Shown: in pieces, positions 46,713-57,100 of the stretch
Position numbering within the stretch: the stretch's first letter is position 1
How the letters are laid out: each line of letters begins with the position of its first letter
Assembly: GCA_003265895.1 (NCBI GenBank)
Contig: QFBS01000004.1
Span: 1-57,700, forward strand
DNA from: Candidatus Marinamargulisbacteria bacterium SCGC AG-410-N11
Lineage (GTDB): Bacteria; Margulisbacteria; Marinamargulisbacteria; GCA-2716485; AG-410-N11
Direction: 5' to 3'
DNA length: 57,700 bases
Translations under genes and position numbers: made by a program
Notes under the pieces: generated by a model
The model's database searches: none
The model's input: the letters and a program-made list of their open reading frames with translations, nothing else
Told to the model about the DNA's origin: nothing

Positions 46713-47668
46713 TTAGTATCAATATATTTATTCCAATTGCACTATTAGTCGTTGGGTTCGCATTATTGTGGAAAGGTGGCGAATTATTAGTTGATAGCGC
46801 TAGTAGTTTAGCTAGTCGAGCTAAAATCCCCCCCATGATTATTGGATTAACATTAGTTTCATTTGGAACTTCAGCGCCAGAACTATTTGTAAATATTATT
46901 GCTAGTGTCCAAAAACAATCTGATATTATTTTAGGAAATATTATTGGTAGTAATATCGCTAATACATTATTAATTTTAGGATTAGGTGGCTTATTTTATC
47001 CAAAAATGTTACAAAAAGTAACAGTAAAAAAAGAAATCATAATCAATATTTTAGTAACCCTATTATTAATTGGACTAATGATTAATCCATTTTGGAGCCC
47101 ATTTAAAATATCACACTTAGATTCAATTATATTAATTCTTGCCCTAATATTATTTATGTTCTATTTAATTAAAAAAAATAAAACAATCCAAGATTCAGAT
47201 TCAAGTCCAACATTGGATACTAAAAAAGCATTGCTATTCTTTAGTTTCGGGTGTGTTTGTTTACCATTAGGCGGATATTGGGTTATTGAATCCGCTATCG
47301 AACTAGCTCAATTATTTAAAATTTCAGAAGCTTGCATTTCATTATTTGCAATAGCCATAGGAACATCATTACCAGAACTAGCCACAACTATTATCGCTAG
47401 TTTAAAAAAGAAAAATGATTTAGCCTTAGGCAATATTATTGGATCTAATATATTTAATATTCTACTAATTTTAGGAATTAGTGGGCTAATAAACCCCATT
47501 ATCGTTAATCCACAACTGGTATTAGATACACAAATTGCGTGTATGGCAGTCGTTGGTTTTTTAATAATGTCTATTATAAAAACAAATCCAGATATTAAAC
47601 GGTTTCAATCCTTAACGTTGTTTGTATCTTATTGGGCATTTATCATCTACGTATTTTATCGAGGATAG
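46709..47668 (+). CDS. CaCA-family Na+/Ca2+ exchanger (YrbG-like)
   Basis: 319 residues with about ten membrane segments and two inverted alpha-repeats. Each repeat carries the signature acidic motif: GTSAPELFVNIIAS near 52-65 and GTSLPELATTIIAS near 222-235, followed by LGNIIGSN in both. The family exchanges calcium (or other cations) for sodium or protons across the inner membrane. It overlaps priA by four bases and is followed after five bases by the TrpD2-like gene. The operon partners suggest shared expression and not shared function. Confidence 0.92.
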   Translation: MISINIFIPIALLVVGFALLWKGGELLVDSASSLASRAKIPPMIIGLTLVSFGTSAPELFVNIIASVQKQSDIILGNIIGSNIANTLLILGLGGLFYPKMLQKVTVKKEIIINILVTLLLIGLMINPFWSPFKISHLDSIILILALILFMFYLIKKNKTIQDSDSSPTLDTKKALLFFSFGCVCLPLGGYWVIESAIELAQLFKISEACISLFAIAIGTSLPELATTIIASLKKKNDLALGNIIGSNIFNILLILGISGLINPIIVNPQLVLDTQIACMAVVGFLIMSIIKTNPDIKRFQSLTLFVSYWAFIIYVFYRG

Positions 47669-47673
47669 CAACA

Positions 47674-48972
47674 TTGACGCCTAAAGATCAACTCATTACA
47701 CTTCTCAAAAAAAAAGGTACTGGCGCCTCAATGAGTAAACATTTATCCAAAGATGAACTTAATCAGTTACAAGAACTCTTTTTAAATAAATCTCTATCAA
47801 TAACAACCAAAGCTACGTTACTAACAGCTATTCTAATGTTAGAAAAAACAACAGAAGAAGATCAGTGGGTTCAAGAGTTAATGAAAAACCCTCTTCAGTT
47901 AATTCCTAAAGAGCTTTTAATATTATTACCTTCACAATCTAGTTCCAATCCATTTATTCAAATAATTAAACAAGTTATTCAAAAAAAAGACTTATCCTAC
48001 GATGCTTGTATTGAGGCTTGTCAGGCTATTCACGATAAATCTATTCCTGAATTTTTAAAAGCTGCATTCTTAGAAGCTGAACGATTAAAACGAGAAACAA
48101 CCACCGAAAACCAAGTCTTTTTTGACTTTTATCTCCAAAAGTCAATTCAAACTAGTTTAAATACACCCATCTTAATTGATATTGCCAACAGCTACGATGG
48201 ATTTAATCGAACACCCAGCATTATGCTATTTGTAGCACCTTGTTTAGCTGCCTTAGGCTACCCAACAATATTACACGGCTGTTATGAAGTTTCACCCAAA
48301 AAAGGAATCACCCATCATAAATTACTAAAAAAAGCCAATAAAAATCCTTTATATACAATTGATCAAGTCAAAGAAGAGTTAGAAAACCCATCTATTGGTT
48401 GGAGTTACATCGACCAAAAAATTTATAATCCTGAAATGGATCAATTAAATACCTTAAGAACAAACATGGTTAAACGCCCCGTACTAGCTACCATCGAAAA
48501 ATTTTTAACACCATTCTATTCAAGTCAAAAAACATGCCTAATTACAGGGTTCACTCATCCTCCATATAGACAAAAAACCATCGACATTTTAAATAATCAT
48601 CCACACGCTACTCATAATATCATTATTAGAGGTAGCGAAGGATCTGCTCAACTTCCAATAGACAGACGGTGTCCTGTTATTAGTCAAGATAATACAATAA
48701 ATGAAGGCTATAGTAGCCCAAATGATTTTCATATAGATACCTATAACCGATTAGAACCACAACCCAATATTACATCTGAAAAAATTATTAAGGAGGCACT
48801 CAATGCCTACCATACCCAAAAAGGACTATATTTTGATCTAATTAAATACCAATGTCTTCATATTATTACCGCATTAAAATTAGAACCTTTAAAATCAGTA
48901 TCAACTCGTTTAAATCAACTATTTTCAAATAAAAAAATTATCCAACATTGGAATAATGCGTTAAAAAAATAA
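47674..48972 (+). CDS. ybiB: TrpD2/YbiB-like glycosyltransferase family 3 protein
   Basis: 432 residues. The frame is open 14 codons further into the exchanger gene, but the TTG at 47674 has GAGGA eight bases before it and lies just after the exchanger stop, so I choose it. The helical N-terminal domain (MSKHLSKDELNQLQELFLN) and the central nucleoside-phosphorylase-like fold with DIANSYDGFNRTPSIMLFVAP and ILHGCYEVSPKKG match the anthranilate-phosphoribosyltransferase relatives called YbiB/TrpD2. YbiB of Escherichia coli binds nucleic acid, lacks phosphoribosyltransferase activity and is linked to DNA damage. The symbol is by family resemblance. It ends the priA operon. Confidence 0.75.
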   Translation: MTPKDQLITLLKKKGTGASMSKHLSKDELNQLQELFLNKSLSITTKATLLTAILMLEKTTEEDQWVQELMKNPLQLIPKELLILLPSQSSSNPFIQIIKQVIQKKDLSYDACIEACQAIHDKSIPEFLKAAFLEAERLKRETTTENQVFFDFYLQKSIQTSLNTPILIDIANSYDGFNRTPSIMLFVAPCLAALGYPTILHGCYEVSPKKGITHHKLLKKANKNPLYTIDQVKEELENPSIGWSYIDQKIYNPEMDQLNTLRTNMVKRPVLATIEKFLTPFYSSQKTCLITGFTHPPYRQKTIDILNNHPHATHNIIIRGSEGSAQLPIDRRCPVISQDNTINEGYSSPNDFHIDTYNRLEPQPNITSEKIIKEALNAYHTQKGLYFDLIKYQCLHIITALKLEPLKSVSTRLNQLFSNKKIIQHWNNALKK

Positions 48973-49501
48973 GTTCCCATCAATTAGTAGGCTAATAAAT
49001 TTGGAATAATATCAACATAATCTAGTTATGGATCAACACCAAATTAAACAGCTTTAATATAAATATATTTTGAATATATGCTTTTAATACCATCCATAAC
49101 GGAGCCATCAAATGAAAGTATAATAAGATACCCAAGATTCGTATGTTGAACTAATTTAAAATGCTCTCCCAAAACTTTACATATAGAAAAAATAGATTCG
49201 TATTGAAACCAATAATCTTCATTTTATTTCCGAATATTTCTTAAAAGATAGTTAACGGCAGTAATATATTGAGTTAACTCAATTAATCGGTTCATATCCC
49301 ACACATAGAAACCATTTTATGACGATTTAAAGTAAATTTATTTCCTCATACAAATTTATTATATCAAAAAAAGATCATCATCTTATTTTTAATATAATGC
49401 TCATTAAAAAGAAAATAAATAGCTAACAAAAGGGAAATAAAATAGCTAATAAAAAGAAAGAAATACTGTTTACTTCAAAAACAAAAAACTAAAATAGTTT
49501 A
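48973..49501. other. 529-base intergenic region holding a decayed gene
   Basis: The largest gap of the window. Its centre (49044-49316) carries a broken minus-strand reading frame listed separately. The right 180 bases are A-rich with no clear promoter for the next gene. Confidence 0.6.
49044..49316 (-). pseudogene. Remnant of a protein-coding gene with one internal stop
   Basis: On the minus strand an ATG at 49295 opens 23 codons (MNRLIELTQYITAVNYLLRN and so on) to a TAA at 49226-49224. The same frame then continues for 59 codons (EDYWFQYESIFSICKVLGEH, later LGYLIILSFDGSVMDGIK) to a TAA at 49046-49044. A frame this protein-like on both sides of one stop suggests a gene hit by a nonsense mutation and shortened at the 5' end. 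I do not recognise the family. A rarer alternative is a recoded or two-piece gene. Confidence 0.5.
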
Positions 49502-51262
49502 TTGGCAAACAATCATATTTTTGGTAAGATCATAAAATTAAGTAGAAAATTAATAGCATATATGAAGAAAAAGATAATACAATCAAATTCAAACAGAAAA
49601 AATAATTTACATGAAATAGATTTCAACGAAATGTCTATTTTTTCAGAAAGTGAACTTTTAGCCGATCCAATACTAACTGATCAAACAGCAGAAGATAATA
49701 CCAAAGAAACTATAAATATTGACAACTATAACTATGGTATCGATTTCAATTTCAAACACACAACAAACATTTTTCAAGAACCAATTTTAACAATCCATCC
49801 AGACTTATTAAACAAAGATACTCCAACAAACATAGATATTAACTCCATACAAAAAGAAATCCCAATAGTTGACTTTGATCATGATTTCAAAAACAAAATA
49901 AAAGAAATAAAATCACCAATAAATAAAAGCGAATTCCAAAATTTTTCTCAAAAAACAAATTCCATAAAAAAAAATATCGAAACCACAATACTAAATATTT
50001 TAAATATTAATATCAGCCAAAATGAAATAAAAATAGCAATTACTAAGTTACAGGATAAAAAGCATCAACAATTATTAACCTTCCTATTAACTGGCATCAG
50101 ACATTATTATAATGCCAATATAAAACAGTCACATATAACATTAAACAAAGCAAAAGAGTTGCTATCCTCAATTGTTATACACCCAATCAATGTTAATAAT
50201 ACTATTGAATGTTTAGTCATGTATTATCACTATAAAACAGCAGCAATATTAGGCACCAAAAATAATAAAGACTATGATAACTTTAAAGTTAAATTAAGGT
50301 TACTTAAACCAACTAATATCAATGAATTAATAACAAAGATACTAACCCAAAGACTCTTTTGTTTTTCAGATAAAGAAAAGAGCAATTTTAAAGTACAGTT
50401 TACACATACAAAAACAACATGTTTGATTTCAAAATTAAATCCTTTCGATTTTAGAACTATTGAATTAGTCGAATACTTAACATCTATAAAACCAACAAAT
50501 TACTCAAATAAACTATATGCATTAAAATGTTTAAAAAACTTTAAAGATTTACCTTCTAAATTAATCTGGGCTAGCAACTGTAAATTTAATAATAATAGAT
50601 GTAATTTATTAACTATAAAGCAATGTATTTCACCATTATATTTAAAAATACTAATTACTCTTCATAATGAAATTGTCAAACTTAAAGTATTATCAACAAA
50701 ATCATTTAAAAATAAAAATATTCAAAAATTAGTAACCTATCAACTGAATCGATATCTTCAACTATTAAATAAAAAAAATACCGACCTTTCAAAATTAAAG
50801 TATCAAATTAGTGACCTTAAGACTAAACTAAAAGAACAAGATAACAGTTTAACAAGTCACAGCCATTGTAGTTCCATTCAAAAAAATTTAAATAATTTAA
50901 TCAAAAATCTAAAACAGTCTACAAAAATTACTAAACAACCTAAACGATTAAGACCAAAACCCACTACTATAAATAAAAATTCAACATTTCAAAACCCTAT
51001 AAAACCTCCATCAAGACCCAGAAAAAAAATGAAAACCTTACCCAACAACACCAAAACTAGCCAACAAAATAAAAGTATCATTATAAGGCATCCTAAACAG
51101 TTACATCCCCTACTACAGTTTAAAAGTCATTCAAAAACACAACTAAATAGATTAAATTCAGCAAGACCAAACCAAAACAATGTGATTTTATTAAGTAATA
51201 GAATCCAATTAATTAAAGACCAAATAGCCCTCTTACAATCTAATTTAAAAAATGTTTATTAA
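49502..51262 (+). CDS. Orphan basic, Asn/Lys-rich protein
   Basis: 586 residues from a TTG at 49502, or 566 from the ATG at 49562 (MKKKIIQSNSNRKN). Neither has a ribosome-binding site. The first 140 residues look disordered. About 160-400 is helical with a compact region (LNPFDFRTIELVEYLTSIKP, LPSKLIWASNCKF). About 400-460 is a short coiled coil. The last 120 residues are strongly basic with prolines (KRLRPKPTT, PPSRPRKKMK), resembling nuclear-localisation or nucleic-acid-binding tails. No signal peptide. It belongs by composition to the plus-strand accessory set but I find no shared domain with the coiled-coil pair. Confidence 0.65.
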   Translation: MANNHIFGKIIKLSRKLIAYMKKKIIQSNSNRKNNLHEIDFNEMSIFSESELLADPILTDQTAEDNTKETINIDNYNYGIDFNFKHTTNIFQEPILTIHPDLLNKDTPTNIDINSIQKEIPIVDFDHDFKNKIKEIKSPINKSEFQNFSQKTNSIKKNIETTILNILNINISQNEIKIAITKLQDKKHQQLLTFLLTGIRHYYNANIKQSHITLNKAKELLSSIVIHPINVNNTIECLVMYYHYKTAAILGTKNNKDYDNFKVKLRLLKPTNINELITKILTQRLFCFSDKEKSNFKVQFTHTKTTCLISKLNPFDFRTIELVEYLTSIKPTNYSNKLYALKCLKNFKDLPSKLIWASNCKFNNNRCNLLTIKQCISPLYLKILITLHNEIVKLKVLSTKSFKNKNIQKLVTYQLNRYLQLLNKKNTDLSKLKYQISDLKTKLKEQDNSLTSHSHCSSIQKNLNNLIKNLKQSTKITKQPKRLRPKPTTINKNSTFQNPIKPPSRPRKKMKTLPNNTKTSQQNKSIIIRHPKQLHPLLQFKSHSKTQLNRLNSARPNQNNVILLSNRIQLIKDQIALLQSNLKNVY

Positions 51263-51365
51263 TATAACAAAAAAAGTACCGGCCATAACAAGTTCATCAA
51301 CAAAAAAAGAAAATCAAATTAGTTTACTCTTCTAAAATCGACAATAATATGTAAAACTATAGTTT

Positions 51366-52565
51366 ATGTTAAAAAAACCAGAGTTACTAGCTCCAGCAGG
51401 AAATTTAGAAAAATTAAAAACAGCATTTCTATTTGGTGCTGATGCTGTATATGTAGGATCAAAAATTTTTGGTCTCAGAAAACAAAGCGAAAACGTAACG
51501 CTTGATGAACTCAAAGAAGGTATTGATTTTGCTAACAGACGAAATAAAAAAGTATATGTCGTATTAAACGGCTTTGCCCATGACGACGACATATTAAAAC
51601 TTAAACCATATTTAAAAAAAATAGAAACGCTTCAGCCTCATGGATTTATCATTTCAGATATGGGAGTTCTTCAGCTAGCTAAAGAATTAACATCTATCCC
51701 TATCCATGTTTCAACTCAAGCAAGTACATCCAATCTTTACAGTGTAAAACACTGGAAAAAAGCTGGCGCAAAGCGAGTTATATTAGCTCGAGAAGTTAGT
51801 TTAAAAGACTGCCAATTAATTAAAGACAATTGCGATATTGAATTAGAAATTTTTGTTCATGGATCAATGTGTGCAAGTTATTCTGGAAAATGTACTATTT
51901 CTAATTACACATCCGGAAGAGATTCTAATCGGGGTGGCTGTGTTCAAACATGTCGACACCAATTTGATATTTACAACCCAAATACCAAAGAAAAACAATA
52001 TAGTAGTTATATTATGAATGCCAAAGACTTAATTGCAATTAAAGAGTTACCAAGTATTATTCAATCAGGTATAGAGTCACTTAAAATAGAAGGACGTATG
52101 AAATCAAAACTTTATTTAGCTAATGCCGTTTCTGTTTATCGACAAGCTATCGATGAAGCCTATAATTGTACAATCAATAATACATCCTTTCCAAAACAGT
52201 CCATATCTCGATACGAAACAGAATTGGCAAAAGTTTCTAACCGCCAATTTACGAATGGTGGACTCCAAGAAAGGCCATCTTCTATTGGCTATCATTTTGG
52301 CGGCTATGAAAAAAGCATTAATTATTTAGGCAGTATCAAAGAAGTAATTCCTCAAAAAGGAGCCTTTATACAAGTAATCAATACATTTTCTGTAGGGGAT
52401 ACATTAACTATAATAAATCCAAATGGAAAACAAGATACACTAACTATTACAACAATGCAGTCCACGTTAGGAGAACAAATCGAAAAAACAAAACCAAATA
52501 GCCTGATCAATTTACCTCAATTAACATCAAGCGAAAAGTTTGCGGTAGTCTGCAAACCTATTTAA
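51366..52565 (+). CDS. trhP: U32-family protein, TrhP/YegQ-like tRNA hydroxylation factor
   Basis: 399 residues. The N-terminal barrel begins PELLAPAGNLEKLKTAFLFGADAVYVG. The U32 signature follows as ELEIFVHGSMCASYSGKC, with further cysteines in NRGGCVQTC, so the four Cys thought to hold an iron-sulfur cluster are present. ESLKIEGRMKS is the typical block before the C-terminal beta domain. TrhP (YegQ) and its Bacillus relatives YrrN/YrrO act with prephenate in making 5-hydroxyuridine at position 34 of tRNAs. The start lacks a ribosome-binding site. The second U32-like gene downstream may be its partner. The exact U32 subfamily is uncertain. Confidence 0.85.
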   Translation: MLKKPELLAPAGNLEKLKTAFLFGADAVYVGSKIFGLRKQSENVTLDELKEGIDFANRRNKKVYVVLNGFAHDDDILKLKPYLKKIETLQPHGFIISDMGVLQLAKELTSIPIHVSTQASTSNLYSVKHWKKAGAKRVILAREVSLKDCQLIKDNCDIELEIFVHGSMCASYSGKCTISNYTSGRDSNRGGCVQTCRHQFDIYNPNTKEKQYSSYIMNAKDLIAIKELPSIIQSGIESLKIEGRMKSKLYLANAVSVYRQAIDEAYNCTINNTSFPKQSISRYETELAKVSNRQFTNGGLQERPSSIGYHFGGYEKSINYLGSIKEVIPQKGAFIQVINTFSVGDTLTIINPNGKQDTLTITTMQSTLGEQIEKTKPNSLINLPQLTSSEKFAVVCKPI

Positions 52566-52631
52566 TTAAATATTCCAAAATTAAACCTTAATAATAAAAT
52601 CTACGTCTAATAATAACATAACCATAAATAG

Positions 52632-52665
52632 CAAAAACCTCGGCCTAAGGACCCAAAGCCGAGGT
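52632..52665 (-). terminator. GC-rich hairpin followed by T's on the minus strand
   Basis: ACCTCGGC (52637-52644) pairs exactly with GCCGAGGT (52658-52665) around a 13-base loop. Read on the minus strand the stem is followed directly by T's, as in an intrinsic terminator. On the plus strand no T-run follows, so it is a poor terminator for trhP. Confidence 0.7.
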
Positions 52666-52704
52666 AAAGCATATATTAAATATTTTAACAAAACTAGATT
52701 AGTT
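52632..52704 (-). ncRNA. Candidate small RNA ending at the hairpin terminator
   Basis: A perfect TATAAT at 52716-52711 on the minus strand would start an RNA near 52704, ending about 73 bases later at the hairpin. No -35 is clear. No minus-strand gene lies between to explain the terminator. The evidence is only positional. Confidence 0.2.
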
Positions 52705-52926
52705 TAATGTATTATACACCTCCTAAATAAAATTTATTCATAAGAATAATCATAAATTTGCAAAAACAATACCATGTAATTCCAAAATAAAATATATAAT
52801 CAAAAAACACTATTTAAAGTAAAATTTAAAAAAAATACACATAAATTCAAACAAATAAAATTTAATTAAATCATTGTTGATCAAGTTATAATCAAAAATG
52901 ATCTTCCTTAAACTACCAATTTTGAT

Positions 52927-52932
52927 TATAAT
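52927..52932 (+). promoter_or_regulatory. -10 box of the second U32-family gene, apparently leaderless
   Basis: A perfect TATAAT lies six bases before the ATG at 52939. The -35 (TTCCTT at 52904-52909, 17-base spacer) is weak. Confidence 0.55.
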
Positions 52933-52938
52933 GCCCTT

Positions 52939-54150
52939 ATGTCAAATATGGATCTAGCTAAAATAACCACTTACGTAAGTTCAAAAGAACAAGTTCAAGT
53001 AGCATTAAAAAGTGGTGCCGATCATTTAATTTTAGAACATTCACTCATTTCTATCCGATCATTTAGCAATAATTGGAGCGATACTAAATTTAAATCATTA
53101 GTATTATTAATTAAAGAATCAAGAAAAATAAATCCTAATATTGAACTCAGTGTTAATTGCGACTTAATTCTTCAAAATAAAGACATACCATTAATTCAAC
53201 AATTATTAGATATATTAAAACAAAATAATCTAAACCAAATCATCATCCAAGATCCAGGGCTAATTGAACTAATTAACGAGTATCAACCTCTTATCAATAT
53301 AATTTTTGCTCAAGAAACTGGAAATCTGAATTTACTTAGCTTAAATCATTATAATAAACAATGTACTACACAGTTTCTAAGTAACGAAATAACCATTTCT
53401 TCAATAAAAAATGCAAAAAAGAAACTTTCAGGAAAATTAGGTATCCATGTCCAAGGCCCAATTATGATCCAATATTCATATCGTCGATTTTTAAAACATA
53501 GCCCTAATGAAACAATATCTCAAGAAGAAACAATTTTTCGACTAGCTCAAGATCAACAATACCCAAATCGATTTTATAGATTTTACGACAACCCTCATGG
53601 TCACTTCATGTATCTATATTTTGATCGGTGTTTACATCACTATTGTGATACATTATTTAAACTAAACTTAGATTATTGGATTTGTGATGCAAGAGGGGAC
53701 TCTATTAGTCAATTAGAAGCTATTATTAAACATTATAAAAAACAACAAAACGACTACAATAATAACCCATCACAATATAAACCATCCGACAGCGATTTCG
53801 ATCGCTTATCAACGATAATCAAAAGGCCTCTTAGACCGGGTTTTTTTAGAGTTAATAAAACCGATAAAATTATTGATAACAAAACAAAAAAAACACTTCC
53901 AAATTTTCAATATATTGGAACAGTTATAGATGTAATTAAAGAAAAATGGATGACAATAGAAATAAATACCAATTTAAATAAAAAAACAACGTTACTAATT
54001 ATAAACCCAGAAGGCTATCAAATAGAATTAAATAATATCTCTTTTCGATCATTAACAGGAACAATTTCTAATGAATGCAGTGAAGGTTTATGTCAAATTA
54101 AATGGCAAAAAAAAATCTATCCAAAAAGTTCTATATTTTTAAAAATTTAA
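52939..54150 (+). CDS. Cysteine-less U32-like protein, possible TrhP partner
   Basis: 403 residues. The layout follows the U32 fold: a barrel start with VQVALKSGADHLILEH, then GKLGIHVQGPIMIQYSYRRF where the U32 signature has its cysteines, here replaced by Ile, Gln and Tyr. FMYLYFDRCLHHY, LDYWICDARGDS and a C-terminal beta domain (IGTVIDVIKEKWMTIEI) follow. Loss of the cluster cysteines suggests a non-catalytic subunit. In Bacillus two U32 proteins (YrrN and YrrO) work together and in Escherichia coli UbiU and UbiV form a heterodimer, so a partner role for the upstream trhP-like gene is plausible. The start is fixed by the promoter six bases upstream. Confidence 0.7.
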   Translation: MSNMDLAKITTYVSSKEQVQVALKSGADHLILEHSLISIRSFSNNWSDTKFKSLVLLIKESRKINPNIELSVNCDLILQNKDIPLIQQLLDILKQNNLNQIIIQDPGLIELINEYQPLINIIFAQETGNLNLLSLNHYNKQCTTQFLSNEITISSIKNAKKKLSGKLGIHVQGPIMIQYSYRRFLKHSPNETISQEETIFRLAQDQQYPNRFYRFYDNPHGHFMYLYFDRCLHHYCDTLFKLNLDYWICDARGDSISQLEAIIKHYKKQQNDYNNNPSQYKPSDSDFDRLSTIIKRPLRPGFFRVNKTDKIIDNKTKKTLPNFQYIGTVIDVIKEKWMTIEINTNLNKKTTLLIINPEGYQIELNNISFRSLTGTISNECSEGLCQIKWQKKIYPKSSIFLKI

Positions 54151-54157
54151 TTATTCA

Positions 54158-57100
54158 TCAAAAGTACTGATTTTTTAAAAAGAAAACATATAATAATTTA
54201 TGAAATAAATAATTAACATAAAAATCATTCTGGCCCTGATATGCTTCACAAAAAAGTTGCCTTTCTTCAAAATTATAAATAAATGACGGTAATGAAAGAT
54301 CGTTTAACTCAGAATATAGTCGATCATCCGTATTAAAATACATTGTTTCTTTTAAAACCATTAAAAAATTATCTATACTTTCTCTAGAATAAAAAAATGA
54401 CAGCAACACTCTATATTGATCATGATTTAATTCAAATATAGATCCATCAACTAAATACCTATCATGAATACTTCTATGACCATAGCTTAACTTTTTATAT
54501 TTTTGTTCAGGCAACTTAAATATCAATTTCATTTGTGATAAAAACTCCAAAAATTTCCTCTTTGTAAAACTACGTTTTAATTTAATATTATTTGTTGAGA
54601 GTAAAAGCTCTAAAGAAGTAGTATCGATATAAAACTTATGAAAAATATTATCAATAATATTTTCCTTTAATTGAGTAATCTGAATAATAGGGTCTTTATA
54701 TGTAAACGAACCTTTATGTTTAAAAAATTTAATTTGATCAATGCTAGCTAATAAAGATTCATAAAATAAATAGTAATACGATACATCATTTTCATAAAAA
54801 TTAACCATTTTTTGTTGATATTTCATATTTGCCGGCCGAATTCTATCCATACATTCGTTTGCTAATGTTTTAATTTTTAAAATATCTTTATCTTTCGAAT
54901 TCGGTATTCTACTTATAATTGAAATTAAATTTTGTAAATTCAAAGTAAGCATATCAGAATTTTTTAAGTGAATGTTCACAATCTCATCCCTAAAATAGTT
55001 TAATCTTCCTAAATCTTTAGATTGAAGTTGTTGTTGTACTCTTTCAATTTGAAATAATCTAAAGTAAATTTTTTCAAATAATGATCGACTAACATAATAT
55101 TTAATAAAAGATCCATTTCTAGATTCAAGCATACGCTGTTGAGAATTCATCTGAAGAGATCTTAGAGATGGAATTAGTTTAGTATCTTGCTCTTTTTTAG
55201 AATTTACCTCATCTAAATCTAATAAAGATAAAGCCTGACGATTATCATTAGGTAAGCCTAGCTCCTTAGCATTATTAACAGCCCAAAACTCCTCAGTATC
55301 ATCTGAGTCCGAAGAAGCACGAGCTTGATCTACATGCCCATTGTTAGTATTATCTTGTTGATTACTTGATTTATATTCAAATATATCTTTAACATTATCT
55401 AATTCAAATTTTTTATGAATCTGAATATCAACTAAATCTAAATGATCTAATTTTAAGCCAGTTATCAGATGATTTATTTTAGATTTAAAATGATCAAATA
55501 ATTCATTTGGCTTACATTGATCCAATTTATCATAAATATCTTTTAGATTTCCTTTTCTTACAATTGAAAAGATTCTTGTTTGAAATTTAAAATATTTTTC
55601 TCTCTTATCTTCATTAAAAGGTATAAAATAACGAATCAGTTTAGAATCATCAGAAAAATCAATATCAGGAGTAAGAGGCTCATAATTATAAAAAGATTTC
55701 ATAAGCTGAAACGTTGATCTTTTAAATTCATTTATTTGACGTATATCTGATTTCTGGTATGCAATTTCAAATCTTTTTTCATTTATTTGAAATAAAATAT
55801 GTTTTGATAAACCAGCTAATTTAGATAAAACTAAGGTATCAATGTCACTATCCAAATCTGTATTAAATATTTCTATCCCATCCAATGAAAAAGGATGTGA
55901 ATACTTTTCATCTGTTGACATTAATAATGATAAATGGTCCAAAGAATTAAATATAAAATCAAACGAAGTAAAAGAATCCTCTATACCATCTAATTCGCTG
56001 ATCCCAGAATATGGATAATCAACAATATCTTCTGTTTCATTCAAATAAACAAATGAATTTTTAAAATGATATAATTGATCTATATACTTATGATATTCAT
56101 TTAAAATATATTTATATTTACTATACAAAAGTAAATTGCTATCATCCAATTGAAAAGTGTTTTTAAAATTGTCATATGATTCCTTAAATTTATATAAATC
56201 AAATCGAAGTTGCAAGCTCAAATCATCATATTTTGCTAAAATTAAAAATAATTGATTGTAAACTTTTCTACATGTATCTGTATAACTACTATCATAAACA
56301 ACACTATCTAAACGACGTAATAGTGCCCGTTTTGAATCAGAGGACAATTTACAATTAACCATATTCTGTTCTATGCTTTGTTGTTTATATTCTGCTGAGT
56401 TTAACAAAAATGATGGCCTTCGTTTTCTAGTTTTGGTTGAGTTTACCATTACATCTATGTCTTGCAAATCTAATAGGTCACATAATGATTTATTTTCTAA
56501 TGCCATTTGAATATAACTATCAAGGTCTTCCCCTCTTTCTCTTATCAATAAAAAGAATGCTAGTAACCCCTGTCTTAATTCATCTTCTAAGAAAATATTA
56601 GAATTAAAGTAATTTAAGTTATGAAGTTGACATAGATTTGTATAACATGATTTAAGATCTTTAAAATTTTCATCCTTATTTCTAGTTAACTTTTGATTAA
56701 AAAATAAGTTTAAAAAAGCAACTATTGTGCAATACGCAAATGGATTAACAAGTTCTGAAGGAAGGTCTGATTCACGCATAATATCCAGATGTCTGTTCAT
56801 ATTAAAATCGTTATCACTAATCCAGAAAAACAAACTAGTACAATATCTTTCTAATTTGTCTATTAATAAACTAACGTAGAAATTATAAAACGTTTCTTTA
56901 AAATCTGCTAAAAAACTAAAATTTTCTAATTGGATTTTATGCTGACTTAAGTAAACCTTAATTGAATTATCTATTATTTTAAAAAATTGTTTTTTTCCCA
57001 AAAATCGAACATAAGTATCACTATTAATATTATCCAAAAGTTCCTCATTTATTCTATTAGTAGAATCATCTAAAACTTGAAATAACTCAGTAATTCTATG

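Larger units (their letters stand above)
52566..52938. other. 373-base intergenic region between the two U32-family genes
   Basis: It contains a GC-rich hairpin (52637-52665), a minus-strand TATAAT/AGGAGGTG cluster (52711-52724) and, at its right end, the promoter of the second U32 gene. The rest is AT-rich with no gene visible. Confidence 0.6.

Noticed and set aside
47632..47673. Upstream start of the TrpD2-like gene inside the exchanger gene
   Set aside because: The TTG at 47674 with GAGGA eight bases before it avoids the overlap and better fits the family N-terminus.
52637..52665. tRNA or riboswitch at the only GC-rich intergenic spot
   Set aside because: The element is a single short stem-loop; no cloverleaf, T-loop sequence or conserved riboswitch core is present.
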